From: a bacterium
GTDB taxonomy: Bacteria; Actinomycetota; Acidimicrobiia; Acidimicrobiales; Bin134
Length of the DNA: 64,000 bases
Assembly (NCBI GenBank): GCA_026705465.1
Contig: JAPPAP010000013.1
Span: 1 to 64,000, forward strand
Direction of reading: 5' to 3'
Shown: positions 45,994 to 53,922 of the stretch, one piece after another
Position numbering within the stretch: the stretch's first letter is position 1
Layout of the letters: each line of letters opens with the position of its first letter
Program-made: the position numbers and the translations under genes
Notes under the pieces: model-generated
The model's database searches: none
The model's input: the letters and a program-made list of their open reading frames with translations, nothing else
Told to the model about the DNA's origin: nothing

Positions 45994-46002
45994 GAGAGCA
46001 CA

Positions 46003-47181
46003 ATGACCCTGAACTACGCCTACGAATGCGCCATAGCAGGCATCGGCGCCACCCCCTTCACCAAGGACTCGGGCCGCACTCCCATGGACCAAGCGGTGGA
46101 GGCCTGCCTGGCCGCTTGCGAGGATGCGGGTCTACCGCCCGAAAAGGTCAACGGAATGGTGACCTACTCGGCCGAGCAGAACCCCGAGATCGAGGTAGCC
46201 CGCAATCTGGGCATCGAAGAGCTGACCCACTTCTCCATGGTCCACCACGGCGGCGGAGCGGCCTGTGGGGTGATCGCAGTGGCCTGCCAGGCCGTCTACT
46301 CCGGCGCGGCCGACTATGTGCTGTGCTACCGGGCCTTCAATGAGCGCTCCTGGCACCGCTTCGGAGCCGGGGTGCAGGACCGGCCCGCCGGCGCAGAGGC
46401 GTCAGAGGTCAGCTTCTCGTGGAGCTCGCCCTTCGGACTGGTCACACCGGCCTCCTGGGTGGCCATGTTCGCCACCCGCTATATGCACGAGTACGGCGCC
46501 ACCACTGAAGACTTTGGCCGAGTGTCAGTGGTGGACCGCGACTTCGCGGCCACCAACCCCTACGCCCACTTCTTCCAGCGGCCCATAACCCTGGAAGACC
46601 ACCAGAACAGTCGCTGGATCGTGGAGCCGCTGCGCCTTTTGGACTGCTGCCAGGAAACCGACGGTGCCCAGGCCTTGCTGGTGACCACCGCCGAGCGGGC
46701 CAAGGACCTCAAGCAGAAGCCGGCGGTGATCGCCTCAGCCGCCCAGGGCGTCGCCGAAGACCAGCACATGATGAAGAGCTACTACCGGGACAGCATCACC
46801 GGCATCCCCGAGATGGAGCTGTGCGCCCGCCAGCTTTACCAGTCGAGCGGCCTGTCGGCCGACGACATCCAAACCGCCATCATCTACGACCACTTCACCC
46901 CTCTGGTGCTTCCCCAGCTCGAAGAGTTCGGCTTCTGCGACCGGGGCGAGGCCAAGGATTTCATCCGCGACGGCCACCTCCAACGAGACGGGCGATTGCC
47001 CATCAACACGAACGGAGGCCAGCTCGGCGAGGCTTACATTCACGGCCTCAACGGCATCGCCGAGGGGGTCCGCCAGATCCGAGGCAACTCGGTGAACCAG
47101 ATCGACAACGTGGAGAACGTTCTGGCTACTGCCGGCACTGCCGTGCCCACCAGCGCGCTCATTCTCTCCCAGCCTCGCTGA
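46003..47181 (+). CDS. Thiolase-fold lipid-transfer protein (Ltp2-like)
   Basis: 392 residues of the SCP-x/Ltp thiolase subfamily. The N-terminal nucleophile region reads MVHHGGGAACGVIAVACQAV, and the C-terminal part has YDHFTPLVLPQLEEFGFCDR and LPINTNGGQLGEAYIHGLNG. Classical thiolase cysteines are not in their usual contexts, as in Ltp2 retro-aldolases that cleave beta-hydroxyacyl-CoA of steroid side chains. A GGAGAGCACA-type ribosome site precedes the ATG, 9 bp after the MaoC-DUF35-MaoC gene, its likely protein partner. Confidence 0.83.
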   Translation: MTLNYAYECAIAGIGATPFTKDSGRTPMDQAVEACLAACEDAGLPPEKVNGMVTYSAEQNPEIEVARNLGIEELTHFSMVHHGGGAACGVIAVACQAVYSGAADYVLCYRAFNERSWHRFGAGVQDRPAGAEASEVSFSWSSPFGLVTPASWVAMFATRYMHEYGATTEDFGRVSVVDRDFAATNPYAHFFQRPITLEDHQNSRWIVEPLRLLDCCQETDGAQALLVTTAERAKDLKQKPAVIASAAQGVAEDQHMMKSYYRDSITGIPEMELCARQLYQSSGLSADDIQTAIIYDHFTPLVLPQLEEFGFCDRGEAKDFIRDGHLQRDGRLPINTNGGQLGEAYIHGLNGIAEGVRQIRGNSVNQIDNVENVLATAGTAVPTSALILSQPR

Positions 47182-47199
47182 CGCCCGAGATACGATGAA

Positions 47200-47222
47200 T
47201 CCCCGGTACGAAGAGCCGGGGA
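47200..47222 (+). terminator. Hairpin after the thiolase gene
   Basis: CCCCGG (47201-47206) pairs with CCGGGG (47216-47221), plus an outer T-A pair, around a 9-nt loop, 20 bp beyond the stop. There is no T-run. It may separate the preceding run of genes from the signalling operon. Confidence 0.35.
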
Positions 47223-47254
47223 ATTGGCACGGCCCTACTCCTGAGTCCATTAGC

Positions 47255-47283
47255 TTGTGTATGCTCCCGGCTGACAGAATGAT
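47255..47283 (+). promoter_or_regulatory. Candidate promoter of the signalling operon
   Basis: TTGTGT (47255-47260), 17-nt spacer, AATGAT (47278-47283), with AAAGAGG (47302-47308) 7 nt before the ATG at 47316 as ribosome site. The hexamers match the housekeeping consensus only partly. Confidence 0.35.
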
Positions 47284-47315
47284 CCGAGATAGGACCTAAC
47301 GAAAGAGGCCCAACT

Positions 47316-47645
47316 ATGGAATTCAGCCACGACCGCTCCGGTGACACTCTGGTAGTCAATGCTTCTGGCCGGGTCGACGGATCCAACGCATCGGATTTCC
47401 TGGAGTCCCTTCAAGGATTGTTCGATCCCGGCGACCAGCGAATCATCCTGGATCTCGGCGGTCTCGAGTACATCAGCAGCGCCGGGCTGCGGGTACTGCT
47501 GATGGCGGCCCAGAATCTCGACAAGCAGAACAAGTCCTTCAGCATCTGCTCCTTGACCGAGTCGGTGGGCGATGTTTTCCGTATCAGCGGCTTTGACCAA
47601 ATCATCAACGTCTTTCCATCGGTAGAAGCAGCCAAGCAGGGGTAA
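47316..47645 (+). CDS. STAS-domain anti-sigma factor antagonist (RsbV/SpoIIAA-like)
   Basis: 109 residues, a single STAS domain. The phosphorylatable serine region is LDLGGLEYISSAGLRVLLMA with Ser54/Ser55. In partner-switch systems the unphosphorylated antagonist captures the anti-sigma kinase and frees the sigma factor; the kinase inactivates it by phosphorylation and a PP2C phosphatase reactivates it. All three proteins are encoded here: phosphatase next (4 bp downstream), kinase third. First gene of the operon, with its own ribosome site. Confidence 0.9.
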   Translation: MEFSHDRSGDTLVVNASGRVDGSNASDFLESLQGLFDPGDQRIILDLGGLEYISSAGLRVLLMAAQNLDKQNKSFSICSLTESVGDVFRISGFDQIINVFPSVEAAKQG

Positions 47646-47649
47646 ACCC

Positions 47650-48801
47650 TTGACCCAGCCCTACAAGATCCTGGTCGTTGATGACGAACCGGATCTTGAA
47701 CCTCTGATTCTTCAGCGGATGCGGCGGCACATCCGCGCCAATGAATACGAGTTCGTCTTCGCTCAGAACGGCGTGGAGGCGTTGGAGAAGCTCAACGCCG
47801 ATTCGACAATCGACATGGTGTTGTCTGACATCAATATGCCCAAGATGGACGGGCTCACCCTGCTCCAGCAGCTCCCCGGGGTCGACCCCAATCTCCGTGC
47901 GGTCATCATCTCCGCCTACGGAGACATGGAGAACATCCGCACCGCAATGAACCGAGGGGCGTTTGACTTCGTCACCAAGCCCATCGACTTCGACGACCTC
48001 AAGATCACCATCTCTCGCACTCTGGAGCATCTGGCGGAATGGCGAGAGGCGCTGTCATCTCGTGATCAGCTGGTGGCCCTCCAAAACGAGCTGAGTATCG
48101 CCAGCCAACTCCAGCAATCCATCCTGCCCAAGAAGCCCCCGGTGAGTGACGAGTTCGAGGTCTCGGCCAACATGGAGCCGGCCCGAAACGTTGGTGGCGA
48201 CTTCTACGACTATTTCAACCTGGAGGACCACATCGGCCTCGTGGTCGCCGATGTGTCCGACAAGGGCATTCCCGCATCGATGTTCATGATGTCCAGCCGA
48301 ACCGCGCTCAAAGGTGCAGCCATTGGCGTCCGCGAGCCTCATATGGTGCTGTCCGAAATCAACAATCAGCTCCAGCAGGACAACCCCACGTTCATGTTCG
48401 TCACGCTGATCTACGCATTGTTCAATCCGAGCACCGGCTCTCTCACCTACTCCATCGCGGGCCATGACCCTCCGCTGCTGATCAGCGCCGACGGCTCCGT
48501 CACCGAACTGCCACTCACCAAGGGCGTGGCGCTGGGAATTGCCCCCGACGTCGTCTATACCCAGGAATCGGTCACCTTGGCCCCAGGCGACACCGTGGTC
48601 CTGTTCACCGACGGAGTAACCGAGGCCATGAACACCGATAATCAGCAGTTCGGGCTTGAGCGATTGACCGAGGTGTTCGAAGGCAAATCCCCCACTAGCG
48701 CACTGGAAGCCAACGAGGCTGTGTTCAACCAAGTACGGATTTTCGCCGGAGATGCCCCTCAGTCCGACGACATAACCTGCCTCACGCTGCGACGGCCCTG
48801 A
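47650..48801 (+). CDS. Response regulator fused to PP2C-type (RsbU/SpoIIE) phosphatase
   Basis: 383 residues. The receiver domain (about 1-125) has the acidic pair VVDDEP, phospho-acceptor Asp60 in VLSDINMPKMDG and the lysine in FVTKPID. A helical linker (about 130-165) leads to a PP2C SpoIIE domain (about 170-383) with GGDFYDYFNLEDH, VADVSDKGIPASMFM, and TDGVTEAMN and QSDDITCLTLRR metal sites. Phosphorylation of the receiver would switch on dephosphorylation of the STAS protein. The TTG start lies 4 bp after the STAS stop. The cognate kinase is probably the histidine kinase at the operon end. Confidence 0.9.
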   Translation: MTQPYKILVVDDEPDLEPLILQRMRRHIRANEYEFVFAQNGVEALEKLNADSTIDMVLSDINMPKMDGLTLLQQLPGVDPNLRAVIISAYGDMENIRTAMNRGAFDFVTKPIDFDDLKITISRTLEHLAEWREALSSRDQLVALQNELSIASQLQQSILPKKPPVSDEFEVSANMEPARNVGGDFYDYFNLEDHIGLVVADVSDKGIPASMFMMSSRTALKGAAIGVREPHMVLSEINNQLQQDNPTFMFVTLIYALFNPSTGSLTYSIAGHDPPLLISADGSVTELPLTKGVALGIAPDVVYTQESVTLAPGDTVVLFTDGVTEAMNTDNQQFGLERLTEVFEGKSPTSALEANEAVFNQVRIFAGDAPQSDDITCLTLRRP

Positions 48802-48854
48802 TGTCTGTGCCCGCCCGATCGCTGCCCCCGACCCCCCGTACTCGGAATCGCTGA
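48801..48854 (+). CDS. Possible 17-codon coupling ORF
   Basis: The stop of the phosphatase gene overlaps an ATG (TGATG) that opens a 17-codon frame (MSVPARSLPPTPRTRNR) ending 2 nt before the ATG of the anti-sigma kinase gene. The kinase gene has no visible ribosome site, so this frame could carry ribosomes across the 55-bp gap. It may equally be chance. Confidence 0.25.
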   Translation: MSVPARSLPPTPRTRNR

Positions 48855-48856
48855 GA

Positions 48857-49288
48857 ATGCACCGCTCGCTGCACCTATCCCACCCCCCGGAGCAGGGCCA
48901 CCCATCGGATGTTTTGCCGCTGATCGAAGACATGCTCAATGAGATGGCCGAGGCAGAAGACTGGCCCGTGACCTTGACGATGCGGGCCAACCTCATTCTG
49001 GAAGAGTTGGTGCTTAACACCCTCACCCACGGCGATACCAGCGGTCTCACCGAAATCGACCTTGAACTGGAGTCCGAGGATCACGCGCTCACGATCCGCC
49101 TGGCCGATGACGGATCTCCCTTCAACCCGCTTACGGACGCACCCGAACCCGATGTCAACCTTCCCTTGGCCGAGCGTCCGATCGGAGGGTTGGGGGTCTA
49201 TTTGGTCAAGACAATGGGCGAGGATCTCGAATACCGCCGGGAAGACGACCGCAACCACCTCAAGCTTGTCGTACACCCCGAGTCGTGA
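48857..49288 (+). CDS. Anti-sigma regulatory factor, RsbW/SpoIIAB-like serine kinase
   Basis: 143-residue HATPase domain. The N-box is RANLILEELVLNTLTHG, the G1 box IRLADDGSPFNP and the G2 region RPIGGLGVYLVKTMGED. Such proteins bind a sigma factor or phosphorylate their STAS antagonist. No sigma factor gene is present in the window, so the target must be elsewhere or the output is not a sigma factor. Its stop overlaps the next gene's GTG by 4 bp. ATG 48857 is the only start in frame near the conserved region. Confidence 0.88.
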   Translation: MHRSLHLSHPPEQGHPSDVLPLIEDMLNEMAEAEDWPVTLTMRANLILEELVLNTLTHGDTSGLTEIDLELESEDHALTIRLADDGSPFNPLTDAPEPDVNLPLAERPIGGLGVYLVKTMGEDLEYRREDDRNHLKLVVHPES

Positions 49289-50574
49289 GGGATTCGACAC
49301 AGAGAGTTCTTCGCAGGTCGCGGTTAGCCGGCCTTGCCATCGCTGCCTGGGCTCTGGTGCTGTCGGGGTGCGGATCCGATGCTTCCGAGCCCGCACAACC
49401 CGATCCGACCGCCACCGCGACCGCTGGACCAGCCCAAGGCCCCGCCCCTAGTACTGGAGTCCCGGGAGTGTTCGACGACCGAGTGGTGTTCGGACAGTCG
49501 GCAGCCTTCAGCGGTCCCGCCCAAGAACTGGGCATCAACATGAACCTGGGCATCAAGGCCGCGTTCGAAGAGGCCAATCGAAATGGCGGCGTGCACGGGC
49601 GCATGTTGGAGCTCATCACGCGAGACGACGCATATGAGCCCGAAGCAGCCATCACCAACACCCAGGCGCTGATCAACGACGAGCGGGTGTTCTCGCTCAT
49701 CGGCGCGGTGGGCACGCCGACTTCGCGCTCGGCCACGCCGGTGGCGGCTGAAGCAGGCATCCCCTATGTGGCACCGTTCACTGGAGCTGGCTTTCTTCGA
49801 GACGACAACTGGGAGAACATCATCAACCTCCGGGCCTCCTACGCCCAGGAAACCGAGGAGATGGTCGAGCGGCTAACCACTGATCTGGGAGTCACTCGAA
49901 TCGCAGTCATGTTCCAAGACGACTCGTTTGGACGGGCCGGGTACAACGGAGCGCTGGCTGCACTCGAACGCCGGGGAATGGAACTCGTGGCCACCGGCGT
50001 GTATCCCCGCAATACCACCGCAGTGAAGTCGGGGCTGCTCGACTTGAGGCTGGGCGATCCCGAGGCGGTGATCCTTATCGGGGCCTACCAGCCGGTCGCC
50101 GCCCTCATCTCCTGGGCCCGCCACATAGGCTTCGATCCCATCTTCATGACGGTCTCGTTTGTGGGCAGCAACGCGTTGGCCGACGAACTGGGATCGGGTG
50201 GCGAGGGCGTGTACGTCACCCAGGTGATTCCTTTTCCCACCGACGTGTCGACTCCCGTAGTGGCTTCTTATACCGCCGCGCTGGCGGCGTATGACCCGGC
50301 GGCCGAACCAGGATTCGTGTCCTTGGAGGGCTACATAGCCGGCCGACTGGCTATCGCAGGGTTGGAAGGATGCGGTGCTGACCTCACCCGCGACTGCTTC
50401 CTGGAGAACATCTTGGGCGCGGGTCAATTCGATATAGACGGATTCGCCCTGGACTTCGGCGCCGAGGCAGACCGGACAGTGGACAACCAAGGCTCTGATG
50501 CCGTCTTCTTGACCGTGATCGACGCCAACGGTAGGTACCGGTCGGAGGCTTCAATGGGAGATGCCAGCCCGTGA
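49285..50574 (+). CDS. Periplasmic-binding-protein lipoprotein (LivJ/TorT-like family)
   Basis: 429 residues. The signal peptide ends in the lipobox LVLSGC with Cys29, so the mature protein is membrane anchored on the outer face, followed by a Ser/Pro/Thr-rich linker to about residue 65. The two-lobed binding fold follows (VVFGQSAAFSGPAQELGINM, VFSLIGAVGTPTSRSATPV, AVMFQDDSFGRAGYNGALAA). No permease or ABC ATPase gene is nearby. It overlaps both neighbours by 4 bp, and a histidine kinase follows, so it most likely senses a ligand for that kinase rather than importing it. Confidence 0.85.
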   Translation: MRDSTQRVLRRSRLAGLAIAAWALVLSGCGSDASEPAQPDPTATATAGPAQGPAPSTGVPGVFDDRVVFGQSAAFSGPAQELGINMNLGIKAAFEEANRNGGVHGRMLELITRDDAYEPEAAITNTQALINDERVFSLIGAVGTPTSRSATPVAAEAGIPYVAPFTGAGFLRDDNWENIINLRASYAQETEEMVERLTTDLGVTRIAVMFQDDSFGRAGYNGALAALERRGMELVATGVYPRNTTAVKSGLLDLRLGDPEAVILIGAYQPVAALISWARHIGFDPIFMTVSFVGSNALADELGSGGEGVYVTQVIPFPTDVSTPVVASYTAALAAYDPAAEPGFVSLEGYIAGRLAIAGLEGCGADLTRDCFLENILGAGQFDIDGFALDFGAEADRTVDNQGSDAVFLTVIDANGRYRSEASMGDASP

Positions 50575-52802
50575 CCGAGTCAACCCCCCTACAGGACTCT
50601 CAGGCCACTGCCAGTACGGCTGGTGCACAGCGGCCCGCGATCCATCGCCGGATCTCCACCCAGCTGTACGCGGGGATCTTTGGGGCGGTCGTGCTGACAA
50701 TTGTGGCCAGCGTTGTGAGCTGGATCTCCTTCAACAACGTGGATCGCAGTCAAAAGAGGGTCAGCGAGGAGAGTGTGCCCGAATTGGCCGGGGCGTTTTC
50801 GCTGGCGGAGTTCAGCAACGCGCTCGTGGCCGCCGCTCCCCGACTCACCACTGCTCCTCCCGCCCAGTTCCCAGAGATCTCCGCTGAGGTAACCATTGCC
50901 CAGCAAGAGTTCCAAGCCCGCTTCGATGCCTTACTGCGCCAGAACCCCGATGACGTTCACGTCCAAGGAATTGCGGAGGCCGCCAACGCCTTGGAGAGAA
51001 ACATCACCACGATCACGGCCGATATGCCCCACTTCTACAGCCTGAGCAGAAGGATCGAAGTACTCCAGGTTCAGATTCCCTTGCTGCATGATGAGGTTGA
51101 AGGCATCATCATCCCCGCCATCGACGATCAGCTTTTTTTCCAGGTCACGGGATATCGGGATCAGGTATCCGACCCGATTGACCCCATGACCCGAACGTCG
51201 GGAGACGAGCTGCTCCTCTATCGGCATCTCAACGCCTTGCAGGCCGACATGGCTCAAGTCACCGAGCTGATGGGCAGCGCCCTCATCGCCTCAGAAGCTG
51301 ATTTTGTGGAGCCGCTGATAGAGAGCTTCGAGTCCGCAGAAGACCGGATCCAGATCAGCTTGTCGGCCATCGCCGCATCAGAGGTCGCCCCGGGGCTGGA
51401 AACGGCAGTCGACCGGCTCTTGGACTTGGGAAACGGCAACGACAGCGCATTCCGAGTTTCGGTTGACCGTTTGGACATCATCGTGCGTCAAGACAGTCTC
51501 CTGGCCCAGAACCAGGAAGTCGCAGTCAATCTCCTCGCCGAGGTCAACGCACTGGTCCAAACAGCTCAAGCCGGCGCCGACCAGGCCACCGAGAACTCAG
51601 CGCAGACCATCAATACCGCTCGCATCCTTTTGGTGATCATCAGCGTCATCGGCGTCATAGGAGCGGGATTGATCAGCTGGCTCTTTGTGGGCCGCGTGCT
51701 GCTGCGCCGCATCGGACGACTGTCCGGTCGCATGAGAACGCTGGCCAAAGGCGACTTGGAGGAGGAGATTGAGGTCAGCGGTCGCGATGAGATTGCGGAG
51801 ATGGCTTCAGCGCTGGAGGTGTTCCGCCGCCACGCTCTGGAGATCCAGCGATTGAACCTGGTGGAACAGCTTGCCCAGGAGTTGAGCGAGCGGAACGACG
51901 AGCTGCAAGCAGTGTTGGAAGAGCTAGGACAGGCCCAAGATCAAATCGTTGCCCGGGAAAAATTGGCCGCGCTGGGCGAGGTCACCGCCGGTGTGGCTCA
52001 CGAAATCCGCAACCCGCTCAACTTCATCAACAACTTCTCCGCAGCTTCGGTTGAATTGCTGGAGGAGATGGCCGAGATCTACGAGGAAATCATCGACAAT
52101 CTCTCCGATGCGGACAAAGAACTCATCGAGGAGATCAACCAAGACCTAAACGACAACCTCGAGCGCATCCAAACACATGGAAAGCGGGCCAACCGAATCG
52201 TTCAGGACATGCTGTTGATGGGCCGAGGCGGAGGTGAGACCCAGCTGACCGACATCAACGATCTCATCCATGAGCACTCCCTGCTGGCCTACCACAGCGC
52301 CCGAGCTCAAGATCCCGAGTTCCAGGTCTTGTTGGAGGAGGAGTTCGACCCCGACATGGGCCAACTAGATGTTGTCCCTCAAGACTTGGGCAGAGTGTTC
52401 TTGAACTTCGTGGCCAACGCCGGCTACGCCACCAACAAGAAGCAAAAGGAAATGATAGAAGCGGGAACAGTGGGCGACTACACCCCCACCGTCGTATTGA
52501 AGAGCCGTCGCACCGAAGACAGCGCCATCCTCAGCGTCCGGGACAACGGCAGCGGCATTCCCCCCGATGTAGCCGCCAAGATCTTCGACCCGTTCTTCAC
52601 CACCAAGCCCACCAACGAAGGCACCGGATTGGGTTTGGCTTTGTCCAACGACATCATCCGCGAGCACGGCGGCACCATCACCGTCAACACCGAGCCCGGC
52701 GAGTTCACCGAAATGGTGGTGGAACTCCCGCTGACACGGGCCAAGAGCACGCCGCTGGTTGAAGGCGACGGGGACGGAGACGCAGGCGGAGACGATTCCT
52801 AG
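50571..52802 (+). CDS. Membrane histidine kinase with TorS-like sensor and HAMP domain
   Basis: 743 residues. TM1 is about 33-54, an extracytoplasmic helical sensor spans about 55-345, TM2 about 351-375, HAMP about 376-430 and a coiled coil about 435-465. The H-box is TAGVAHEIRNPLNFINNFSA with His477, then the N-box FVANAGYATNKK and G boxes VRDNGSGIPPD and GTGLGLALS. The start of the sensor (RISTQLYAGI ... ESVPELAGAFSLAEFSN) resembles TorS, which works with the binding protein TorT. Unlike TorS it has no receiver or HPt domain. The GTG start overlaps the lipoprotein stop. Confidence 0.88.
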   Translation: MTESTPLQDSQATASTAGAQRPAIHRRISTQLYAGIFGAVVLTIVASVVSWISFNNVDRSQKRVSEESVPELAGAFSLAEFSNALVAAAPRLTTAPPAQFPEISAEVTIAQQEFQARFDALLRQNPDDVHVQGIAEAANALERNITTITADMPHFYSLSRRIEVLQVQIPLLHDEVEGIIIPAIDDQLFFQVTGYRDQVSDPIDPMTRTSGDELLLYRHLNALQADMAQVTELMGSALIASEADFVEPLIESFESAEDRIQISLSAIAASEVAPGLETAVDRLLDLGNGNDSAFRVSVDRLDIIVRQDSLLAQNQEVAVNLLAEVNALVQTAQAGADQATENSAQTINTARILLVIISVIGVIGAGLISWLFVGRVLLRRIGRLSGRMRTLAKGDLEEEIEVSGRDEIAEMASALEVFRRHALEIQRLNLVEQLAQELSERNDELQAVLEELGQAQDQIVAREKLAALGEVTAGVAHEIRNPLNFINNFSAASVELLEEMAEIYEEIIDNLSDADKELIEEINQDLNDNLERIQTHGKRANRIVQDMLLMGRGGGETQLTDINDLIHEHSLLAYHSARAQDPEFQVLLEEEFDPDMGQLDVVPQDLGRVFLNFVANAGYATNKKQKEMIEAGTVGDYTPTVVLKSRRTEDSAILSVRDNGSGIPPDVAAKIFDPFFTTKPTNEGTGLGLALSNDIIREHGGTITVNTEPGEFTEMVVELPLTRAKSTPLVEGDGDGDAGGDDS

Positions 52803-52812
52803 GCGGTCTCCA

Positions 52813-53376
52813 TTATCGGGATGGTCTGAGCAGCACCCCGCTTATCGCTGCTGCCGCCCCTCCGGCATAGGCCACAAATAGGCCCAATCCGACCTCAGAC
52901 CCGGCCGCATCCAGGTCATCGTCCATGGCCAGTCCTTCCGCGACGCAAAACGCCATGACGAAGAGTCCGGTAGCCGCAACCATCAGCCACATCGGCTGAC
53001 CGTTGCCAGCCAGCACCGAAACCAGCAACGCCCACAGCACCACCGCAGTGGCCACAATCAGCAGCCAGGTGTCCGCCACATCTCCGGGACCCACCCACCA
53101 CGGGATGTCGCCGTCTAGTACTCCCCGATGGCCAGAGGAGTCTTCAGCCCAGGGAAGTACCAGCCCGGCGACCAGCAAGCCCACCGCAGATCCCAACAAG
53201 GCGAGCCCAGTTCTTTCCCGACTCGAGGAGGAGCGATTGCCGTCTCCAGCGTATGGGGCCCCAACTGTCCTGGGCATCGGCTCGGCCCACGATTCGCCAT
53301 CCCAATATCGAAATCCACGCTGGCCCTCGTCGGAATACCAGCCCGGTGGTGCCCGACGAGTCGGCGGGTCACTCAT
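52813..53376 (-). CDS. DUF2510-containing small membrane protein
   Basis: 187 residues. The N-terminal DUF2510 motif reads APPGWYSDEGQRGFRYWDGE then SWAEP (about 9-33), a short domain confined largely to actinobacteria and often placed before membrane regions. Four hydrophobic helices follow (about 56-185). Function unknown. Its start overlaps the stop of the SnoaL-like gene upstream by 4 bp, so the two are cotranscribed. Confidence 0.8.
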   Translation of the reverse strand: MSDPPTRRAPPGWYSDEGQRGFRYWDGESWAEPMPRTVGAPYAGDGNRSSSSRERTGLALLGSAVGLLVAGLVLPWAEDSSGHRGVLDGDIPWWVGPGDVADTWLLIVATAVVLWALLVSVLAGNGQPMWLMVAATGLFVMAFCVAEGLAMDDDLDAAGSEVGLGLFVAYAGGAAAAISGVLLRPSR

Positions 53377-53870
53377 TCCGACTCCACGTGATCGGTATAG
53401 CGCACATCTCCCTTGGACAGGTCAAAGGTGAGGTGCTCTCGCATGTCCCCGATCTGGTCGACAATCACCAGCCGGCGGGCGAACCGCCATTGCCCCTCGT
53501 TCAGTGCGAAGTCGTCTTCGTAGCGGCCCGCGACGATGGGCTGCAATGGTAGGGAGTCCGTGCCCTGGTGAACGGCGAAGTATGAGCGGGCACTGGCCGT
53601 CTGCCCGTCTTCAGCGACGTCTACGATCACATTGCTGGCCACATGTCGGGTGCGCAGCGTGCCGTCGCCGTGGACTTTGTTGGTGGCTGCGTAGAACGCG
53701 GCCACGTCATCACCGGACATGCCGTCGTCGGGATCGGCCGCGCTGGTGGAAGTGAGCACTCCGTGGGAGAACAGCTCACCGAGTTCATCGAAGCGAGCCA
53801 AGTCCACGCATTCGGCATAGGTATACATGAGGGCCTTGATCGACCGCACTGCCTGCTCGCTGGGAGTCAC
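53373..53870 (-). CDS. SnoaL-like / NTF2-fold protein
   Basis: 165 residues from the GTG at 53870 (VTPSEQAVRSIKALMYTYAE). CVDLARFDELGELFSHGVLT and the later RTRHVASNVIVDVAEDGQTA are typical of the SnoaL_4 group. The frame is open to 53948, but that start would overlap the selD start, so the shorter form is preferred. Small enzymes or binding proteins of unknown substrate; coupled to the DUF2510 gene. Confidence 0.72.
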   Translation of the reverse strand: MTPSEQAVRSIKALMYTYAECVDLARFDELGELFSHGVLTSTSAADPDDGMSGDDVAAFYAATNKVHGDGTLRTRHVASNVIVDVAEDGQTASARSYFAVHQGTDSLPLQPIVAGRYEDDFALNEGQWRFARRLVIVDQIGDMREHLTFDLSKGDVRYTDHVESE

Positions 53871-53922
53871 GGAAGCAAAGCTAACCCACCTCAACCCGCG
53901 GTGGCCCGGTAGCGTCAGAAGC

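Noticed and set aside
49285..50574. Branched-chain amino-acid ABC importer operon
   Set aside because: Only the binding protein is present; the neighbours are signalling proteins and no permease or ATPase genes are adjacent.
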